The notes: generated by a model from the letters alone, not told the origin. A stretch of 64,000 nucleotides of DNA from Aristaeella hokkaidonensis (GCF_018128945.1 NZ_CP068393.1:2480001-2544000); one strand, 5' to 3'. Counted from the first letter of the stretch, positions 34,766 to 44,163 are shown. Translations and numbers: made by a program.

Positions 34766-36025
34766 ATGATCGGACACAAAAAACAGTATCGTTTATGGCT
34801 TACCCTGCTTGCAGCTCTGCTGACGCTGACATTCCTTCCGTTCTCCGCCCTTGCACAGACGGGTGGCACGGATGAAGAACCCACTGAATTTCTCTGGTCC
34901 TCACAATACCCTTATCTGCCCTATCCCCGAACGTTCCCGCAGCGAGGAACCACACCGGAAGAAACACAATACAGACTGCCCAGGCTTTCGGACACCGAAC
35001 TGGAAAGAATACGGGAACTGATGACCCTTGCCAGAAATGTGGAAGGGATCCTGGTCGGTATCCGTTCCTGCGCAAACCTTACAGACAATGTGCGTGTCGG
35101 TGTATATCCCCTTGATCCCAATGATTTTGACGGGGAAACCTTCTACGTCATCCTGCCTGACAGCATGTTAAGTGATGAACAGATGCTGTCCCTGATTGCC
35201 GGTTTCAAACAGCTCGGCATTCCCTTCAATCCGGAATCCCTGAACGAACGAAACTGTACCCGCCTGTCCTACTGGGGAGGAACCAGGGGCCTGTCTCCTG
35301 AAGAACAGGAACGGCTGACTGTGCAGAAGGCCAGGATTGTCCGCGGCCAGTTGAAACGAACGGATATAAAGCCGGAATCCACCTGCCTCACCGTAAAGAC
35401 ACTTGCTGATATCAATAACGTTTTCTGCTTCTATCCATACAGAAGCCTTTCAGACGATGAACTGGCTGCTTTCGCCATGAGTGATCTGACTACATGGGAA
35501 ACCAGCGCCGATCTGATTGAAGAAACCGCGCTGAACAACGCCCGCGGCGTCCTCCTGCTTCCCGAAGAGATGCCGGTCAAAGACGAAAAGATGACAGAAG
35601 TCACCAACCACTGGAAAACTTTCGACAGCAAGAAACTGAATGAATATGAAATCTTCTTCGATCGTCCTCTTTCCTACACAGTCGGGAAAAACAACAGCGG
35701 AAAAGTAGCGGACGTGTTGGTCTGGTTGTATGAAGAACCCGGTAAAACTCCGGAAACCAAAGGTATGTGTATAAGATACATCCTTTCCGGAAGCAGTGAT
35801 ACCAAATGCAGTGAAAGCGACTGGATTGCCTCCGCCGAAAAGTGGACAAAGGAAAACCTGACCCTGCCGGAAGACAAGAAGCCTTCCAACTGGACCGTAC
35901 ATCATGTGGCAAACGGCACCGTCTACCTGGATGCTGAAACCGAAGACTGGGATTTCCGCCTTTGGGTGAAACAGAGCAATGCCCAGGTAAGCGTTTGCTA
36001 CATCTGGTCCATGATGTTCAGATAA
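34766..36025 (+). CDS. Secreted protein of unknown function, paralogue of 33274
   Basis: 419 residues with a signal peptide (LWLTLLAALLTLTFLPFSALAQ). It shares with the upstream gene the segments LDPNDFDGETFYVILPDS, FNPESLNERNC and YPYRSLSDDELAAFAM; the last third is more diverged and ends in RLWVKQSNAQVSVCYIW. No known domain recognised. ATG 34766 follows AAAGGAGTG. Gene and operator appear to have been duplicated together. Confidence 0.75.
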   Translation: MIGHKKQYRLWLTLLAALLTLTFLPFSALAQTGGTDEEPTEFLWSSQYPYLPYPRTFPQRGTTPEETQYRLPRLSDTELERIRELMTLARNVEGILVGIRSCANLTDNVRVGVYPLDPNDFDGETFYVILPDSMLSDEQMLSLIAGFKQLGIPFNPESLNERNCTRLSYWGGTRGLSPEEQERLTVQKARIVRGQLKRTDIKPESTCLTVKTLADINNVFCFYPYRSLSDDELAAFAMSDLTTWETSADLIEETALNNARGVLLLPEEMPVKDEKMTEVTNHWKTFDSKKLNEYEIFFDRPLSYTVGKNNSGKVADVLVWLYEEPGKTPETKGMCIRYILSGSSDTKCSESDWIASAEKWTKENLTLPEDKKPSNWTVHHVANGTVYLDAETEDWDFRLWVKQSNAQVSVCYIWSMMFR

Positions 36026-36052
36026 GCATCAGGGCACCTCTCATAAGACTCC

Positions 36053-36080
36053 CCGGCACCTGAAAGGGTGCCGGTTTTTT
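36053..36080 (+). terminator. Rho-independent terminator
   Basis: 8-bp stem CCGGCACC-TGAAAG-GGTGCCGG followed by six T. Confidence 0.9.
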
Positions 36081-36091
36081 CGTGTCCGCAG

Positions 36092-36124
36092 CAAAAAAAC
36101 TCCCCCGGTGATCGGCCGGGGGAG
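36092..36124 (-). terminator. Terminator of the sugar importer operon
   Basis: On the minus strand CTCCCCCGG-CCGATCA-CCGGGGGAG followed by seven T. Confidence 0.9.
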
Positions 36125-36174
36125 AAAGGAGGTTACCACAGGCCGGCTCTCGCCGGTCCAGGGGGGGGCGTAAA

Positions 36175-37746
36175 TCAGTTGCTGTGGGTCGCGGTATAGT
36201 TCCTCTGGTAGATTTCCATGTAGGTAGCCAGGCCGATTTCATTCAGGTGGGCAACATAATCATCCCACTCGGCCTCGACACCGCCGCTGGACAGCCACTT
36301 GGCGCGCATTTCCTCGGTGTAGTTGATGATGTCGGTCTTGATCAGGTTCAGCTCATCAGTGTCTTCTTCACTCAGGATCATGCTGGGCAGGTAGACACTG
36401 GTGGCATACTTGCGATAGTAGTTCTCGTTACGGTCGAACTTTGCCTGGTGACCGGCGGAACGCGGGATCTTGCTGCCGAAGAAGTCGCTGGTCAGCGCGA
36501 TCGGGCCGTCGGAAGCAAAGGCTTCCTTATAGCGGAACTCGTCATAGCTCATGCCTTCGGGCGTATCGATATAGTCATAGGTGCCGTCGCCGTTGTCCTT
36601 GATGTTGATGCCGATGGGGCCCAGGTCGCACTGCATGGACTGGATCGGATCATAGAAGGTGTCCACCCACCGCATCAGCAGGGCAGGATCCTTGCACACG
36701 TTGGTAATGGAGAAGCCGTTGGCGGACATGGTGGAGTCGGGGGAAGTGCCCCAGGAAGTGGTACCGTCCGGTCCGAGGAGGGGGCTCATGGGCTCATACT
36801 CATCCTCGTGCACAGTGCCCAGGTCGAAGGAGTTCCAGCACATGAACACACCGATGTTGGCGATTTCACCCTGGTTCTGGGAATTGTAGGTCTTCTTGTC
36901 CATGGTGAAGCCTTCCTGGTCGATCAGGCCCTTGGCAAAGAAGTGCTCATACAGGTATTTGCAGCCTTCCTTGTATCCTTCGGTAACCGGGACAAAGACC
37001 AGCTGGCCGTCCTCGCCGACCACGATGTGGGTGTTGCCGGCAGCCAGGGTATCCGCATAGCCAAACGCACCGAAGAAGCCGCCGATATCACGCTGGGAGC
37101 CCAGGAACTTGAAGGTCATGGGGATCTCATCATTCGGGTCGCCGTTGCCGTTGGCATCCTGTTCTTTGAAAGCCGTCAGCACTTTTTCGAACTCTTCCAG
37201 GGTAGTGGGTTTTTCCAGGCCCAGCCGTTCCAGCCAGGTCTTGTTGATCATGATATTGGAAGCGATCGTGCCGTCCTCGCCTTCCTGTACGTAGGGCGTG
37301 GAGTAGATATTTCCATCAGGAGCGGTAATCATGGACTTGATGTCCGGGCGGCGCTCCAGCAGCGCCTTGATATTGGGAGCATACTGGTCGATCAGGTCAT
37401 TCAGCGGAATCAGGATGCCCTGGGAACCGTAAACAACCAGGTCGGAGGAGCTCAGGGAGAATTTGCCGAAGAAGCCGTCCGGCAGGTCCTTGTTGGCAGC
37501 CAGCAGCAGGTTCTTCTTCTCGTCATATTCCGCCTGCTGGATCTTCTGCCAGTTGATATGCACACCGGTCAGTTCTTCCAGGTTCTTGAAGAACACCATT
37601 TCGTCCGGGTCTCCGTGCAGCGGACGCACACGGATGATCAGGTTGAATTCCGCGGGGGAATCCACGAGGGGGTAGCCTTCCGCCAGCGCCGCCGCGCAGG
37701 ACAGCACCAGGGCCAGGGCCAGGATGACAGCCAGGATCCGTTTCAT
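36175..37746 (-). CDS. Carbohydrate ABC transporter substrate-binding protein (LplA-like)
   Basis: 523 residues with a signal sequence (MKRILAVILALALVLSCAAALAEG; the Cys could be a weak lipobox). The mature part is a family-1 extracellular binding protein of the LplA/YtcQ size class, with EELTGVHINWQK and calcium-loop-like DANGNGDPNDEIP. It captures oligosaccharides or uronides for the two permeases upstream in the operon. It is the last gene, 153 bases after the second permease, in the same direction. No ATPase gene is adjacent; such systems often share one encoded elsewhere. Confidence 0.9.
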   Translation of the reverse strand: MKRILAVILALALVLSCAAALAEGYPLVDSPAEFNLIIRVRPLHGDPDEMVFFKNLEELTGVHINWQKIQQAEYDEKKNLLLAANKDLPDGFFGKFSLSSSDLVVYGSQGILIPLNDLIDQYAPNIKALLERRPDIKSMITAPDGNIYSTPYVQEGEDGTIASNIMINKTWLERLGLEKPTTLEEFEKVLTAFKEQDANGNGDPNDEIPMTFKFLGSQRDIGGFFGAFGYADTLAAGNTHIVVGEDGQLVFVPVTEGYKEGCKYLYEHFFAKGLIDQEGFTMDKKTYNSQNQGEIANIGVFMCWNSFDLGTVHEDEYEPMSPLLGPDGTTSWGTSPDSTMSANGFSITNVCKDPALLMRWVDTFYDPIQSMQCDLGPIGINIKDNGDGTYDYIDTPEGMSYDEFRYKEAFASDGPIALTSDFFGSKIPRSAGHQAKFDRNENYYRKYATSVYLPSMILSEEDTDELNLIKTDIINYTEEMRAKWLSSGGVEAEWDDYVAHLNEIGLATYMEIYQRNYTATHSN

Positions 37747-37832
37747 GTTCTTGCCTCCTTGATAAAAGTAATATATTGCAGGGCATTTCGCGCCCTAAGA
37801 AACGGAAGAAAATGAAGACTGAGGGTTGCCAA

Positions 37833-37874
37833 GTGATCAGTGAAGAGTGATGAGTGAAAAGTGAAGAGTGAAGA
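37833..37874 (+). repeat. Heptamer tandem repeat GTGAAGA
   Basis: GTGATCA, GTGAAGA, GTGATGA, GTGAAAA, GTGAAGA, GTGAAGA: exact 7-base period between binding-protein and permease genes. Confidence 0.75.
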
Positions 37875-37899
37875 GTTGATGATTGGTGCGGTAAAAGGT

Positions 37900-38820
37900 T
37901 TATCCTTTTACAGCTCCGATCATTACCCCCTGAATGAAATAGCGCTGGAGGAAAGGATAGAGGATCATCAGCGGGAGGGAGGAGGCGATGATGATGCCGT
38001 ATTTGATCAGGTCTCCCAGCCTCTGCTGGGCCGCCAGGTTGGAAGCATCCTCCACCATGTCACCCATTGTGTTTTCAAAGAGGATGCTCCGGAGCACCAG
38101 CTGCAGCGGACGCTTATCATCGCTGATGATATAGTACAAAGCATTGGAATAAGTGTTCCAGTGACCTACCGCATAGAAGAGAACCAGCACGGCCAGGATG
38201 GATTTGCTCAGCGGCAGGACAATCTGCGCGAAGAACTGCGCATTTGTCGCTCCGTCCAGCTGGGCAGCCTCCAGCAGGTCATCCGGGATACTCTGCTGGA
38301 AGAAAGTACGGGCCACGATCAGGTTCCAGGTGCTGACTGCCCCGGGCAGGATCAGCGCCCACATTGTATCGATCAGTCCCAGGTCCCGGATGTGCAGGTA
38401 AGTCGGAATCAAACCCGCGGAAAAGATCATCGTAAAAGCAATCATCATCATGAAGAAGTTGCGGCCAACCAGGTCTTTCCGGGACAGGGCGTACGCGGCC
38501 GGAACCGTCAGCAGCATATTCACCAGCGTGCCCACACCTGTATATACCAGCGTATTGCGATAACCGGTAAAGAAGGACTTATACTCCAGAATCCGCCTGT
38601 ATCCGTCCATCGTCGTCTTGACAGGGTACAGGATCACCCGGCCGGCATTGACGTCCACCGGATCCGAAATGGAGGCGATCACAACAAAATACAGCGGATA
38701 AGCCACCACCAGGAAGCAGATCGTCAGAATCACATAATTCATGATATCGAACGTTCTGTCCATCCGGGTCTGGCCTACTTTCAGCCCGCGCTTTTTCGCC
38801 GCCAGTTCGGTCTGCAGCAT
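37900..38820 (-). CDS. Carbohydrate ABC transporter permease (LplC/YtcP-like)
   Basis: 306 residues, six membrane helices, with the permease EAA loop EAAQLDGATNAQFFAQIVLPLSKS. The C-terminus RYFIQGVMIGAVKG is characteristic of the LplC group. Second permease of the importer. ATG follows AAAGGAGG, 27 bases after the first permease gene. Confidence 0.93.
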   Translation of the reverse strand: MLQTELAAKKRGLKVGQTRMDRTFDIMNYVILTICFLVVAYPLYFVVIASISDPVDVNAGRVILYPVKTTMDGYRRILEYKSFFTGYRNTLVYTGVGTLVNMLLTVPAAYALSRKDLVGRNFFMMMIAFTMIFSAGLIPTYLHIRDLGLIDTMWALILPGAVSTWNLIVARTFFQQSIPDDLLEAAQLDGATNAQFFAQIVLPLSKSILAVLVLFYAVGHWNTYSNALYYIISDDKRPLQLVLRSILFENTMGDMVEDASNLAAQQRLGDLIKYGIIIASSLPLMILYPFLQRYFIQGVMIGAVKG

Positions 38821-38847
38821 ACAGTTTCCTCCTTTCCGTGAATATGC

Positions 38848-39801
38848 TCAGAAGAGCGAAGAGTTGGTTATTCTCTTCGAGATAAAGTTCACTGTAGTAA
38901 TCATGACCAGGTTCACCACGGATTCAAACAGGCCCACCGCAGTGGAGAAATCAAACTGACTCTGCTGCAGGCCCCGCTTATAAACGTAGGTGGCAATGAT
39001 TTCCGAAGCGGAAATATTCAGGGAAGTCTGCATCAGGAAGGCCTTCTCAAAGCCAACCGACATTACTTTGCCGGCACTGAGGATGAACATCACCACAACG
39101 GTCGGCAGGATCCCGGGCAGGTCAATGTGCCAGACCCGCTGGTACTTGTTGGCGCCGTCCATGATGGCCGCCTCATGCAGCTCCGGGTTGATCCCGGACA
39201 GGGCCGCCAGGTAGATGATGCTTCCCCAGCCCGCATTCTGCCAGATATCCGATCCGATATACAGGGGCCTGAACCAGGCAGGCTCCGCCGTAAAGTGGAT
39301 CCGCGTTCCTCCCAGTGCGGCAATCAGATGATTGATAATCCCGGAACGGGGAGAAGTAAACAGGAAAATGATACCCACCAGCACCACGGTGGAAATAAAG
39401 TGCGGCGCGTAGATGGTCGTCTGCACCAGCTTCTTGTACCGCTTGGAGGGCAGCTGGTTCAGCAGCAGCGCCAGCAGGATCGGCACCGGGAAAGAGATCA
39501 GCAGGGTTTCCACACTGACCGCCAGGGTATTGGTTATCAGCCGTTTGAAATCCGGGGTTTTGAAAAAATGTTCAAAATTCCGGAATCCGACCCACGGACT
39601 GCCCCAGATTCCCGGAACAGCTTTGAATTTCTTGAACGCAATCTGGACGCCCAGCATCGGGTAATACCGGAAAAGCAGGAAATAGGCGATCGCCGGAAGC
39701 AGGAACAGATAAAGCTGCCAGTTGCACAGGATCCTGTTCAGCTTCCTCCGTGCCGGAGTCAGCCGCAGATCCCTGCCCGGGTCCCTTGCCAGCGTCGTCA
39801 T
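38848..39801 (-). CDS. Carbohydrate ABC transporter permease (LplB/YteP-like)
   Basis: 317 residues, six helices, with WQLYLFLLPAIAYFLLFRYYPMLG near the start and the EAA loop EAAIMDGANKYQRVWHIDLP. First gene of the operon lplB-lplC-lplA. Divergent from the AraC-type regulator at 40101, with palindromic and direct-repeat elements between. Confidence 0.93.
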   Translation of the reverse strand: MTTLARDPGRDLRLTPARRKLNRILCNWQLYLFLLPAIAYFLLFRYYPMLGVQIAFKKFKAVPGIWGSPWVGFRNFEHFFKTPDFKRLITNTLAVSVETLLISFPVPILLALLLNQLPSKRYKKLVQTTIYAPHFISTVVLVGIIFLFTSPRSGIINHLIAALGGTRIHFTAEPAWFRPLYIGSDIWQNAGWGSIIYLAALSGINPELHEAAIMDGANKYQRVWHIDLPGILPTVVVMFILSAGKVMSVGFEKAFLMQTSLNISASEIIATYVYKRGLQQSQFDFSTAVGLFESVVNLVMITTVNFISKRITNSSLF

Positions 39802-39904
39802 GCGTTTCCACCGCGCCTTTCCGTTTGCATTTATGCCATTCTGCCTCAGCAGGTTCTTTTGATGTCAAAATCGTATGTGTTTTATGCCAGATAGTCAATC
39901 TTCA

Positions 39905-39972
39905 CTTTTTGAAATGATATTCATTTCTTGAAATCAACCCTGTTTGCAGAGTTCAGTATACATTTTTTGAAT
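39905..39972. promoter_or_regulatory. Operator-like repeats between sugar operon and AraC gene
   Basis: GAAATGA-TAT-TCATTTC (39911-39927) is a perfect palindrome. TTGAAAT recurs at 39909 and 39928 (19 bases apart) and as TTGAAT at 39967, a spacing suited to AraC-type direct repeats. The rest of this 299-base gap is A/T-rich without a gene. Confidence 0.55.
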
Positions 39973-40014
39973 CGTCAATTCTGACAATTCATCGCCGCTT
40001 TTCCTATCCCGCCA

Positions 40015-40044
40015 TTGTCCAGGAAGGCCCCGGAATGTTATAAT
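40015..40044 (+). promoter_or_regulatory. Sigma-A promoter of the AraC-type regulator
   Basis: TTGTCC (40015-40020), 18-base spacer, perfect TATAAT (40039-40044). Confidence 0.6.
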
Positions 40045-40100
40045 GCCTCCATCAGAACACGTTCTGAAAAGTTTCATCAACACAGAAGGCGGCCGGGCAA

Positions 40101-42359
40101 ATGAAAAGCAAAAGTATTACCTTCTATCGCTATATTCTTTCCTACGCGCTCGTGCTTTTTCTGCCGATCGTCCTTCTTTTTACGCTCTTCAATTCCATCC
40201 TCCTGGACCGCTATAAGCAGGAAATCGCCGACAACAACACCCGCCTGCTGACCCAGATCCAGGAAAACATGGATACCCAGCTGGAACAGCTGATCAACAT
40301 CTCCTTCATGATCCAGAACAATGCCGTAGTGAATCTCCGGACCAATGAAGGCGACGTGGTGGCAGCCCGGAAAGCAGTGGATACCCTGAACGTCCTGCAT
40401 TCCGTCTCTTCCCTGCCGGACTACCTGATCACCTACCGGTCCGGGACAGAATACTGCTTCACCTCTTCCTCCCGGATCCGCCCGGAAAAGCTGTTTTCCG
40501 ACCAGCTGGTATATGCCGGCCACACACTGGAAGACTTCTACGCCACCGTGGACCGGCCTGAAAACATCGTCACCTGGCCGGCGGATACCGTGCGCCAGTA
40601 CGGCGGACAGGAAGCGGAGTATGTCACACTCTTCATCTCTGTCTCCGGCAATGTGAGAACTCCCAAGCTGCGCACCGCCTACCTGATTCCTTCCTCCCGG
40701 ATCCGGAATAACGTCGGCCGGGTCACGGAGGAATACGGCGGAAGCGTCCAGATCACCGATTCTGACGGTACGCTGCTGCTGGGCATCGGTCCGGTTTCCC
40801 GGGAAGAATACCTGCAGGCCGGAGAACCGGCCGCCGACGGATCTGTCCAGGCCGGCGGAGAAAAGTACCTCCTCTCCTCCGCCCACTCCTCGCTGGTCGG
40901 CTGGGACTATACCGTACTGATCCCCGCCCGGGTGATTGAAGCGCCGATGTACAATATGCGGCGGGTGATGATCCTGCTGCTGGTTGCGGTTTCCATCCTG
41001 GGAGCCACCACTGTCTATTTCCTTTCCAACCTGCATTACAAGCCCCTGAAGCGGCTGACCGAAAAAGCCCTGAGCAGCCATGAGCCGCAGCCGGGCGATT
41101 CCCGCACCGGCCGTACAGATGAGATGCGCCAGGTGGAAGCCGTGCTGGATGCCCTGGCCCAGGAAAGCCGGTCCAGCCGCCTCGCGCTGGAAGAAAGCCG
41201 CGACGTCCTGCTGCAAAGCGGACTGCGCAGGCTGCTTGCCGGTGAATACAGCCCCCGGCTGAAAGAAGATCTTGCCCGCAACGGCCTGGCTCTTTCCGAT
41301 AACGACCAATACAGGGTTGCCGTGCTGGACTGCGACCGGAGCCGGGCTGCCGCCCTGCGGGAGGAAGCAGGCGTCTTCATGGCCTCCCTGTCCTTCGGAC
41401 GGCAGGACGCGGTGCTCTGCTCCAGCCTGCCGGGTGAAGGCAGTTTCGCCATCCTCTTCCCCGGTGCCGCTGAGGATGACAGGGCCGAAGACAGCTTTTA
41501 CAGCCTGAAGGGCCGGCTGGAAGACGTCTGCGGCGTACCCGTTTCCGTCGGTCTCAGCCTTCCCCGCCCCGCGCAGGAAATCGGCACGGCTTACAGCCAG
41601 GCCGTCCGCGCGCTGCAATTCCGCCTGGTACGTGGCAGCGGCTGCCTGGTAACATACTCTTCCGACCTGGATACCGCCTCTTCCCTGCAGAACTATCCCC
41701 GGGAGCAGCTGGAACAGCTGCAGTGGTACCTGCTGCAGCGGGATCCGGAAAATGTTTCCCGCCTCCTGCACCGCCTGCTGGACAACCTGCAGAAAGGACC
41801 CGTCTCCTTCAACTTCGTCCGGATGGTCTGCTTCGACGTGGTGAACACCACCGTAAGCACCCTCTATACCGGAAAGCAGGGCTCCCCCGCCCCCACAGTA
41901 CAGCCCGAGATGCTGGAGCAGCTGATCTCCTTTGACACGGTACCGGAACTGGTGGAACTGCTGGAGCAGTTTGTGGATGAGACCTGCGCCTCCCTGAAAA
42001 CCCTGCAGCCGGACAGCGGCGATGACCGCCTGCAGGAAATGAAGGCCTACATAGAGGAAAACTGCTTTGACGAAATCTTCTCCCTGCAGGCCATGGCGGA
42101 CCGCTTCAGCCTGACGCCCTCCAACCTGTCTCACTATTTCAAAAGCTGCGCGGGACAGGGTGTTCTGGAATATGTGCAGGCACAGCGCAAAAAAGAAGCC
42201 TGCCGGCTGTTGTCGCAGACTGATGAACCTGTGCAGATTGTGGGCGCCCGGGTGGGCATGCCCAATGTGTCTTCCTTTATCCGCTTCTTCAAGCAGCAGA
42301 CCGGGATTACCCCCGGCCAGTATCGGAAACAGGCACACGCTTCCACTCCGGAAGAATAA
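40101..42359 (+). CDS. AraC-family regulator with membrane-bound Cache-like sensor
   Basis: 752 residues: helix about 12-32, extracellular sensor (about 35-285), helix about 293-315, linker, then a C-terminal AraC DNA-binding domain (about 650-745; two helix-turn-helix units, IFSLQAMADRFSLTPSNLSH and VQIVGARVGMPNVSSFIRFF). This is the layout of transmembrane regulators next to Lpl-type sugar importers in Bacillota. It probably senses an external sugar and activates the divergent operon. Confidence 0.92.
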   Translation: MKSKSITFYRYILSYALVLFLPIVLLFTLFNSILLDRYKQEIADNNTRLLTQIQENMDTQLEQLINISFMIQNNAVVNLRTNEGDVVAARKAVDTLNVLHSVSSLPDYLITYRSGTEYCFTSSSRIRPEKLFSDQLVYAGHTLEDFYATVDRPENIVTWPADTVRQYGGQEAEYVTLFISVSGNVRTPKLRTAYLIPSSRIRNNVGRVTEEYGGSVQITDSDGTLLLGIGPVSREEYLQAGEPAADGSVQAGGEKYLLSSAHSSLVGWDYTVLIPARVIEAPMYNMRRVMILLLVAVSILGATTVYFLSNLHYKPLKRLTEKALSSHEPQPGDSRTGRTDEMRQVEAVLDALAQESRSSRLALEESRDVLLQSGLRRLLAGEYSPRLKEDLARNGLALSDNDQYRVAVLDCDRSRAAALREEAGVFMASLSFGRQDAVLCSSLPGEGSFAILFPGAAEDDRAEDSFYSLKGRLEDVCGVPVSVGLSLPRPAQEIGTAYSQAVRALQFRLVRGSGCLVTYSSDLDTASSLQNYPREQLEQLQWYLLQRDPENVSRLLHRLLDNLQKGPVSFNFVRMVCFDVVNTTVSTLYTGKQGSPAPTVQPEMLEQLISFDTVPELVELLEQFVDETCASLKTLQPDSGDDRLQEMKAYIEENCFDEIFSLQAMADRFSLTPSNLSHYFKSCAGQGVLEYVQAQRKKEACRLLSQTDEPVQIVGARVGMPNVSSFIRFFKQQTGITPGQYRKQAHASTPEE

Positions 42360-42378
42360 AATTCCCTGCCAATCATAA

Positions 42379-42408
42379 ACGCGGCGTCATCTGACGCCGC
42401 GTTTTCCT
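42379..42408. terminator. Bidirectional terminator
   Basis: 11-bp stem ACGCGGCGTCA-TC-TGACGCCGCGT between convergent genes, with TTTTCCTTT on the plus side. Confidence 0.85.
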
Positions 42409-43155
42409 TTACTTTTCTTCCGCCCGGTAATCCCCGAGATCATCCAGCCGGAGCTGCAGATCCGCCGGGGCCGATCTGGCCAGGCACAGCCGGACGTTGG
42501 GCATATCGCTGTAGTCCACAAACCGGACTGCGGCATCCTCCGCCACGCCGGTATGGAGCTTCCGGTCAATCAGCCGGTCCCGCAGGAGTTCCTCCCCCGC
42601 GCTGACGGATACCGTGTAATCCGCATACGCGGCCAGGTCCCGCCAGCCTTCCTCGTCCAGCAGCAGGTAATTGCCCTCCAGCAGCACAATATCCCCGTCC
42701 ACCGTCAGGGCATCTTCCACCGGGTTATGGAGCAGCCGGTCATAGACCGGCCAGCCGCAGACTTCCCCGGCTGCGACCCTCCGCACCGCGGCAAGCAGCT
42801 TCTGCAAGTCAAAGGTCACGGGAGCGCCCTTGATCTCCACCATACGGATCGTTTTCCCGTCCCGCTCCGTCGTATGACTCAGCAGGTATTCCTGCCGCCT
42901 ATGGAATCCATCCATGCCGACAGCCTGCACGGGGCACAGTCCGGCCCGCTCCCGGGAGAGCCGCTCCAGGAAACTGGCCAGCGTACTCTTGCCCGCTCCG
43001 GGCGGTGCCGCAAGCAGCACCAGGATCCGTCTTCCCGCCGTGCGCTGTATGGCTGTCAGCTTTTCCAGCAGCGGCACGAAGATCCCGTTCACCGCCCGGT
43101 CACTGTAACGGGCAGCCACCTCTATACCGTTGATCAGGATATGATGTTCAGTCAC
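42409..43155 (-). CDS. P-loop nucleoside/pantothenate-kinase-like protein
   Basis: 248 residues. P-loop APPGAGKST in LLAAPPGAGKSTLASFLERL, then VGMDGFHRRQEYL and VYDRLLHNPVED, which resemble the uridine kinase/pantothenate kinase family (DGFH and YD..H). It probably phosphorylates a nucleoside, sugar or vitamin. Start GTG 43155 overlaps pyrE by 8 bases, suggesting a link to pyrimidine metabolism, but the substrate is not shown. Confidence 0.8.
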   Translation of the reverse strand: MTEHHILINGIEVAARYSDRAVNGIFVPLLEKLTAIQRTAGRRILVLLAAPPGAGKSTLASFLERLSRERAGLCPVQAVGMDGFHRRQEYLLSHTTERDGKTIRMVEIKGAPVTFDLQKLLAAVRRVAAGEVCGWPVYDRLLHNPVEDALTVDGDIVLLEGNYLLLDEEGWRDLAAYADYTVSVSAGEELLRDRLIDRKLHTGVAEDAAVRFVDYSDMPNVRLCLARSAPADLQLRLDDLGDYRAEEK

Positions 43156-43831
43156 CGCTGTTTACCCCGTAAATCTTCTGGTATTCCAGCACCCGGGCGT
43201 ACAGGGCGTCATCAATATACACCTTTCCGCCGATTTCCCGGTTGTGCAGGTAAGAGACCACCTCCCGGATGGTAACGATGGGGCAAACCTTCACGCCGAA
43301 CTCCAGTTCCAGTTCCGCCAGCGCAGACTGCTCTCCCCTGCCCTTTTCCATCCTGTCCACAGCGATGATGATCGACTCGACCCTGCCCAAGTCCAGAATC
43401 TTCAGCCGTTCCATGGACTCCCGGATGGCAGTTCCGGCAGTGATCACGTCCTCCACGATGACAATCCGGTCATCCTTTCCCGGGATCTTTCCGACAATAG
43501 CGCCGCCTTCCCCGTGGTCTTTCTTTTCCTTCCGGTTAAAGCAGACAGGCACCCGTACGCCGTACCGGCTGTACAGCGCTGCCGCTGTTACTGCCACCAG
43601 GGTAATCCCCTTATAGGCCGGGCCGAACAGCAGGCAGCTTTCCCTGCCGATGTTTTCCACATAAGTCTGCGCGTACATTTTCCCGACCAGGTCTAACTGG
43701 TCCCCGTACGTCAGCTTTCCGGTATTGATGAAATAGGGCGTTTTCCGGCCGCTTTTCGCCGTGAAATCACCGAACTGCACCGCGCCGGACTCCGCCAGGA
43801 GCTCAATAAACCGTTTTTTGTCTTCATTCAT
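43148..43831 (-). CDS. pyrE: Orotate phosphoribosyltransferase
   Basis: 227 residues with AVQFGDFTAKSGRKTPYFIN (orotate side), RKEKKDHGEGGAIVG loop and the PRPP motif IVIVEDVITAGTAIRES. It joins orotate to PRPP to make OMP. ATG 43831 is chosen over upstream in-frame starts because GGGGAGGG lies just before it. First gene of a two-gene unit with the kinase. Confidence 0.95.
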   Translation of the reverse strand: MNEDKKRFIELLAESGAVQFGDFTAKSGRKTPYFINTGKLTYGDQLDLVGKMYAQTYVENIGRESCLLFGPAYKGITLVAVTAAALYSRYGVRVPVCFNRKEKKDHGEGGAIVGKIPGKDDRIVIVEDVITAGTAIRESMERLKILDLGRVESIIIAVDRMEKGRGEQSALAELELEFGVKVCPIVTIREVVSYLHNREIGGKVYIDDALYARVLEYQKIYGVNSGD

Positions 43832-43916
43832 TTTTTGATCCCTCCCCGTATGCGGATTCATTATACAAAAAGCGCGGGCTGCGGGCAATTCAAGACCGGA
43901 AAAAGGACAAAAGAAA

Positions 43917-43944
43917 CCGGCGCCGGAGCATTTTCCGACGCCGG
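43917..43944 (-). terminator. Terminator after the small membrane protein gene
   Basis: CCGGCGCCGGA pairs with TCCGACGCCGG (one mismatch); TTTCTTTTG follows on the minus strand. Confidence 0.65.
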
Positions 43945-43986
43945 ATATATCAACCTTTCAGCCGGTTCCGATATTACGGCTGTTCC

Positions 43987-44163
43987 TTATCCATCCTTCC
44001 GGATGAATCCGTAGGCCAGGGCCGCGACCGCAATCAGGATGAAAAGTCCGCTTGCTCTTGAGACGCAGTACAGCAGTCCGCGGGCACCTCTTGCCGCCAG
44101 GAGAACCAGTGCGGCAACGCCGATGATCAGGCCTACACTTCTGTTCCTATCCATGCCGAACAT
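43987..44163 (-). CDS. Small membrane protein, 58 residues
   Basis: Two hydrophobic stretches (VGLIIGVAALVLLAA and ASGLFILIAVAALAYGFI) around a short basic loop. Start ATG 44163 has GGAAGGAGG 9 bases upstream; earlier in-frame starts lack one. Function unknown. Confidence 0.65.
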   Translation of the reverse strand: MFGMDRNRSVGLIIGVAALVLLAARGARGLLYCVSRASGLFILIAVAALAYGFIRKDG

